Below are positions 5,357-7,479 of a stretch of DNA of 7,479 nucleotides, piece after piece. Each line of letters begins with the position of its first letter. Position 1 is the first letter of the stretch. The translations under genes and the position numbers were made by a program. The notes beneath the pieces are model-generated. The model did no database searches and had not been told where the DNA came from. It saw nothing but the letters and a program-made list of their open reading frames with translations. Source of the stretch: Dehalococcoidales bacterium (GTDB taxonomy: Bacteria; Chloroflexota; Dehalococcoidia; Dehalococcoidales; RBG-16-60-22); contig JAOAEN010000060.1 in the NCBI GenBank assembly GCA_026416775.1, forward strand, positions 1-7,479. The letters are read 5' to 3'.

Positions 5357-6031
5357 TTAAAGCGCCATCTCTCTAACGTCCGGGCTGATGATAAGCCTGG
5401 GCTCGGTAACCGACTGGACATCCTCGGGGGTAAGCCCGGGGGCTACCTCCCGGAGCACCATGCCCTGCGGGGTAATATCGATCACCGCAAGGTCGGTGAA
5501 AAGCTTGTTCACCTTGCCGATCGCCGTGGCCGGGTAGGTGAGTTTCTTCACAATCTTGTACTCTCCCTCCCGCGTGGTATGCTCCATGGCGATGAAGAGC
5601 TTTCTGGCGCCAGCGCAGAGGTCCATGGAACCACCGATATTGCCGACGAAAAGCCCCCTTGCCGGGTTCGACCAGCCGGCATAATCACCGCGGTCGTTGA
5701 TCTGGAGTGCCCCCATCACCGCCACATCAATATGCCCGCCCCTTATCATCGCAAACGACTCAACAATATCAAAATAGCATGAGCCCGGCAGCGCCGTGAC
5801 CGCCTGGCAGCTCGCATTGATGAGGTCCTGATCGACCTCATCGCCTGTTGCCAGGGGCCCGGTCTTGAGCATGCCGATCTCCGACTGGAGGATGATATCA
5901 CGCCCCGCAATCCAGTCGGATATCAGCGTGGGGATGCCGATACCGAGGTTCACATAGGTCCCGTCTTCAAGCTCATTCGCCACCCGCAGCGCAATCAGTT
6001 CTCTGGAAAGACCCTTAAGCTTTTTTGCCAT
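5357..6031 (-). CDS. 3-oxoacid-type CoA-transferase, subunit B
   Basis: This is the beta subunit of a family I CoA-transferase, which moves CoA between an acyl-CoA and a free acid through a glutamyl-CoA intermediate. It has 224 residues, the usual length. The family pattern is clear: NLGIGIPTL (28-36), the catalytic glutamate in LQSEIGML (Glu51), SFAMIRGGHIDVAVMGALQI (all but continuous with family members), GGSMDL, MEHTT and the DLAVIDITPQGMVLREVAPG tail. The catalytic motif departs from the usual SENG: it reads SEIG, and the later glycine is replaced by lysine (MLK). It starts at ATG 6031, 14 nt after the stop of subunit A, with AAAGGTGA as ribosome-binding site. The two subunits form one enzyme. 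The natural substrates (acetoacetate, 3-oxoadipate or another acid) cannot be told from sequence, so I give no symbol. Confidence 0.92.
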   Translation of the reverse strand: MAKKLKGLSRELIALRVANELEDGTYVNLGIGIPTLISDWIAGRDIILQSEIGMLKTGPLATGDEVDQDLINASCQAVTALPGSCYFDIVESFAMIRGGHIDVAVMGALQINDRGDYAGWSNPARGLFVGNIGGSMDLCAGARKLFIAMEHTTREGEYKIVKKLTYPATAIGKVNKLFTDLAVIDITPQGMVLREVAPGLTPEDVQSVTEPRLIISPDVREMAL

Positions 6032-6045
6032 ACTTTCACCTTTCG

Positions 6046-6786
6046 CTAGTCTATGGTAATCGCAAACCGCGGTCGCTCAACCTTGACCACCCGGTGCACG
6101 TAGACGCCGGGGGTATGGACATCATCGCCATCAAGCTCGCCGATCTCGACCAGATTTTCCACCTCGGCGATGGTGACCCTGGCAGCCGTTGCCATGACAT
6201 GGTTAAAGTTGCGGGCGGTCTTGGCATAGCGCAAATTGCCCTCACGGTCACCGATAAGGGCATGGACAAAGGCGTAATCCGGCTTCAGCGCATATTCCAG
6301 AATGTACTTCCTGCCGTTAATAATCCTCGTTTCTTTGGGGGCCCGGTTCGCTTCAATATTGGTGACCACGGTCTCTTCCACCACCGAGCCAACCCCGGTC
6401 GGCGTGTAGAAGGCGGGGATACCGGCACCGGCCGCGCGGTACTTCTCCGCCATCGTGCCCATGGGATAGACCTCAAGCTCAATCTCACCGGCACGCACCG
6501 CCTGCTCAAACGGGTCCTGCATCCCTTTGGTCGCCGAGCGGTACAGGGCATAGGAATCAATGACCTTCTTCACCTGGCGGTTTTTCACGAGTGCCCGCAT
6601 CTCCTCGGCCGCCCCGAGCAAGGGGCCGCAGCCACAGGCAAGCGTCAGGTTTTTTGTCCCCTTCCTGATGAGCGCCTGCAGCAGAGCCCTCGGGACACCG
6701 CAGGTAAAGAACCCCGGGATCGCAATCACCGCACCATCGGGGATATCGGCAATTGCCTCATCAACGCTGGAGATTACCTTGTCCAA
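6046..6786 (-). CDS. 3-oxoacid-type CoA-transferase, subunit A
   Basis: This is the alpha, CoA-binding partner of the subunit encoded directly downstream. The protein has 246 residues. Family landmarks are DGAVIAIPGFFTCGVP (17-32, the region of the CoA-transferase signature), the AAGAGIPAFYTPTGVGS segment, the ARNFNHVMATAARVTIAEVE block and the C-terminal HTPGVYVHRVV. In the signature, the usual Gly-Gly-Phe is Pro-Gly-Phe. After LTL an unusual CGCG stretch is present where many homologues have SNN. The start is TTG at 6786: GAGGAGG (6795-6801) lies 8 nt upstream, and the protein begins MDKVISSVDEAIADIPDG as in homologues. There is no ATG nearby. It is the first gene of the two-gene operon and is preceded by a leader of about 225 nt. 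Confidence 0.92.
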   Translation of the reverse strand: MDKVISSVDEAIADIPDGAVIAIPGFFTCGVPRALLQALIRKGTKNLTLACGCGPLLGAAEEMRALVKNRQVKKVIDSYALYRSATKGMQDPFEQAVRAGEIELEVYPMGTMAEKYRAAGAGIPAFYTPTGVGSVVEETVVTNIEANRAPKETRIINGRKYILEYALKPDYAFVHALIGDREGNLRYAKTARNFNHVMATAARVTIAEVENLVEIGELDGDDVHTPGVYVHRVVKVERPRFAITID

Positions 6787-6794
6787 TATTCGTT

Positions 6795-6801
6795 CCTCCT
6801 C
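6795..6801 (-). promoter_or_regulatory. Ribosome-binding site deciding the TTG start of CoA-transferase subunit A
   Basis: GAGGAGG on the minus strand lies 8 nt before the TTG at 6786. It is among the strongest such sites in the window and supports TTG initiation. Confidence 0.8.
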
Positions 6802-6946
6802 TAGTCAAGTATTCTGTAACCCGGAATATCCAAGGCTCTTCAGAGATAGCCACCGTCAGCGACAGATAAAACCCCGCCTGCGATAAAGAAACGGCAGACC
6901 CCGCCAGAAAACATGGGAAAAACTATCAAAAGCCCGGTCACTTACG

Positions 6947-6971
6947 GTGAAGGAACCAGAGCAACCTTCAC
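6947..6971 (-). repeat. Inverted repeat in the CoA-transferase leader
   Basis: The minus strand reads GTGAAGG, then an 11-nt spacer, then CCTTCAC: a perfect 7-bp stem extended by one more G-C pair across a mismatch. No T-run follows. It may be an RNA hairpin in the leader or a dimeric DNA-binding site downstream of the promoter. Confidence 0.45.
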
Positions 6972-7018
6972 GGCGGGGGAGAACTGGCCCTACCATCAGC
7001 CTTTTTACCCGTTTATCC

Positions 7019-7028
7019 ATTATACCAG
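7019..7028 (-). promoter_or_regulatory. Extended -10 promoter for the CoA-transferase operon
   Basis: The minus strand reads CTGGTATAATGGA, with TATAAT at 7019-7024 and the TGn extension. No convincing -35 box was found at 16-18 nt. The predicted start is near 7012. The same 13 nt occur before the rhomboid gene (3654-3666), which argues that both are real promoters read by the main sigma factor. Confidence 0.6.
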
Positions 7029-7100
7029 ATGCACTGCTGCGACTGATATATCAGAGGATATAGTTCTCTTGACCAACCATATATGATAGCACCTTCCTGG

Positions 7101-7129
7101 TTGTAAAAGCCAGCGGTATTCCCTATTAT
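7101..7129 (+). promoter_or_regulatory. Weak candidate promoter for the metallohydrolase gene
   Basis: TTGTAA (7101-7106; 4 of 6 matches) and TATTAT (7124-7129; 5 of 6) are exactly 17 nt apart. A start 7 nt after the -10 box would fall at or just before the ATG at 7138, giving an almost leaderless message that lacks the AGGAG site. This makes the site uncertain. The promoter may lie further upstream. Confidence 0.3.
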
Positions 7130-7137
7130 AGGAGAGG

Positions 7138-7479
7138 ATGACCCGGCGGCAGAACACAGAGACAGTCCCTCCGGCTGATACGCTCGTTTTCCTCGGCACT
7201 GCCGGCGCCCGCTTCATGGTGAGCAAGCAGCTTGCAGCTTCGGGAGGCATCTGGCTCAACCTTGCCGGTACCCAGATACTCCTTGATCCCGGACCGGGCT
7301 CCCTTGTGCAGGCAACCAGGCGCAGGCTCAACCCCGAAAAGCTGGATGCCATCATCCTTTCCCACCGCCATCTTGACCACTCCTCGGATGCGAACGTGAT
7401 GATTGAAGCCATGACGAACGGCGGTTTCAGGCGGCGCGGCTGGCTTTTTGCCCCGCAGGACGCACTGGACCTGTCTCTT
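7138..7479 (+). CDS. Metallo-beta-lactamase-fold hydrolase, N-terminal part (runs off the right edge)
   Basis: The first 114 codons of a metal-dependent hydrolase of the metallo-beta-lactamase fold are visible. The fold's early strands are clear: LVFLGTAGARF (16-26), GIWLNLAGTQILLDPGPGS (37-55, the strand and Asp-Pro-Gly turn), and LDAIILSHRHLDHSSDANV (69-87). The last contains the metal-binding HxHxDH motif (His76, His78, Asp80, His81). The first metal site is therefore intact. The distal ligands lie beyond the edge, so the subfamily (ribonuclease Z-like, lactonase-like or other) cannot be settled. The ATG at 7138 follows AGGAG, with a short 3-nt gap to the start. It is the only plus-strand gene and is divergent from the CoA-transferase operon. 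A link between the two is not shown by the sequence. Confidence 0.88.
   Translation, partial: MTRRQNTETVPPADTLVFLGTAGARFMVSKQLAASGGIWLNLAGTQILLDPGPGSLVQATRRRLNPEKLDAIILSHRHLDHSSDANVMIEAMTNGGFRRRGWLFAPQDALDLSL

Larger units (their letters stand above)
6787..7137. other. 350-bp divergent intergenic region with a long leader for the CoA-transferase operon
   Basis: The region separates the CoA-transferase operon (minus) from the metallohydrolase gene (plus). It holds an extended -10 promoter on the minus strand (7019-7028) and so a predicted leader of about 225 nt. The leader contains a 7-bp inverted repeat (6947-6971) and two copies of CCCCGCC (plus strand, 6872-6878 and 6899-6905) that are complementary to GGCGGGG at 6972-6978. 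No known riboswitch class was recognised on either strand. A 54-codon minus-strand frame starting at 7020 begins inside the -10 box, so it is not believed to be a gene. Confidence 0.6.

Noticed and set aside
5212..5421. Extended N-terminus of asd back to 5421
   Set aside because: The added 70 residues are low-complexity, cross the terminator and overlap subunit B. The ATG at 5211 has a good ribosome-binding site and starts exactly at the Rossmann strand.
6025..6804. A 259-codon plus-strand frame opposite CoA-transferase subunit A
   Set aside because: It is antisense to a gene with clear family motifs. It has no ribosome-binding site or recognisable domain.
6856..7020. 54-codon minus-strand frame in the CoA-transferase leader
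   Set aside because: Its ATG overlaps the -10 box and lies before the predicted transcription start. There is no ribosome-binding site and the composition is not protein-like.
7020..7412. 130-codon minus-strand frame opposite the metallohydrolase
   Set aside because: It is antisense to a gene with an intact HxHxDH motif and extends across the divergent promoter region.

Overview
The window reads as a bacterial chromosome segment, with no mobile elements, phage genes, CRISPR or rRNA. It is fairly GC-rich. EF-Tu carries a short cysteine-rich loop ([11 protein letters not shown]) that I recall from EF-Tu of Dehalococcoides-like Chloroflexota. Together with an archaeal/fungal-type aspartate-semialdehyde dehydrogenase, this suggests an uncultured or little-studied Chloroflexota (Dehalococcoidia-like) bacterium. 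That placement is inferred from memory of the families and has not been checked by a search.

Layout. Nearly everything lies on the minus strand and is described here in transcription order, right to left. At the right edge, on the plus strand, is the start of a metallo-beta-lactamase-fold hydrolase (7138 to the edge). A 350-bp intergenic region separates it from the divergent CoA-transferase operon: subunit A (6046-6786), then subunit B (5357-6031), ending in a good intrinsic terminator (5286-5326). Next is asd (4123-5211), probably with its own promoter. A single tRNA-Asn(GTT) gene (3874-3948) follows, with a clear sigma70-type promoter. Then comes a rhomboid intramembrane protease gene (2983-3627) behind an extended -10 promoter.

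The left half is the classical translation and transcription cluster. A strong promoter (TTGACT-18-TATAAT) drives tRNA-Thr(TGT) and tRNA-Tyr(GTA). A second promoter (TGGACA-18-TATAAT) lies between tRNA-Tyr and tRNA-Thr(GGT). Then follow tuf, rpmG, secE, nusG and the 5' part of rplK, which runs off the left edge. This is the usual bacterial order tRNA-tuf-rpmG-secE-nusG-rplK, which normally continues into rplA-rplJ-rplL-rpoBC.

The left cluster makes parts of the translation apparatus (EF-Tu, L33, L11, tRNAs), the SecYEG channel (SecE) and the transcription factor that couples RNA polymerase to ribosomes (NusG). The right half is metabolic: aspartate-family amino acid synthesis (asd) and acyl-CoA/free-acid CoA exchange (the two CoA-transferase subunits). 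I see no single undescribed system. The points most worth a second look are the CoA-transferase signature deviations, the EF-Tu cysteine loop, the shared 13-nt extended -10 element, and the long structured leader of the CoA-transferase operon.
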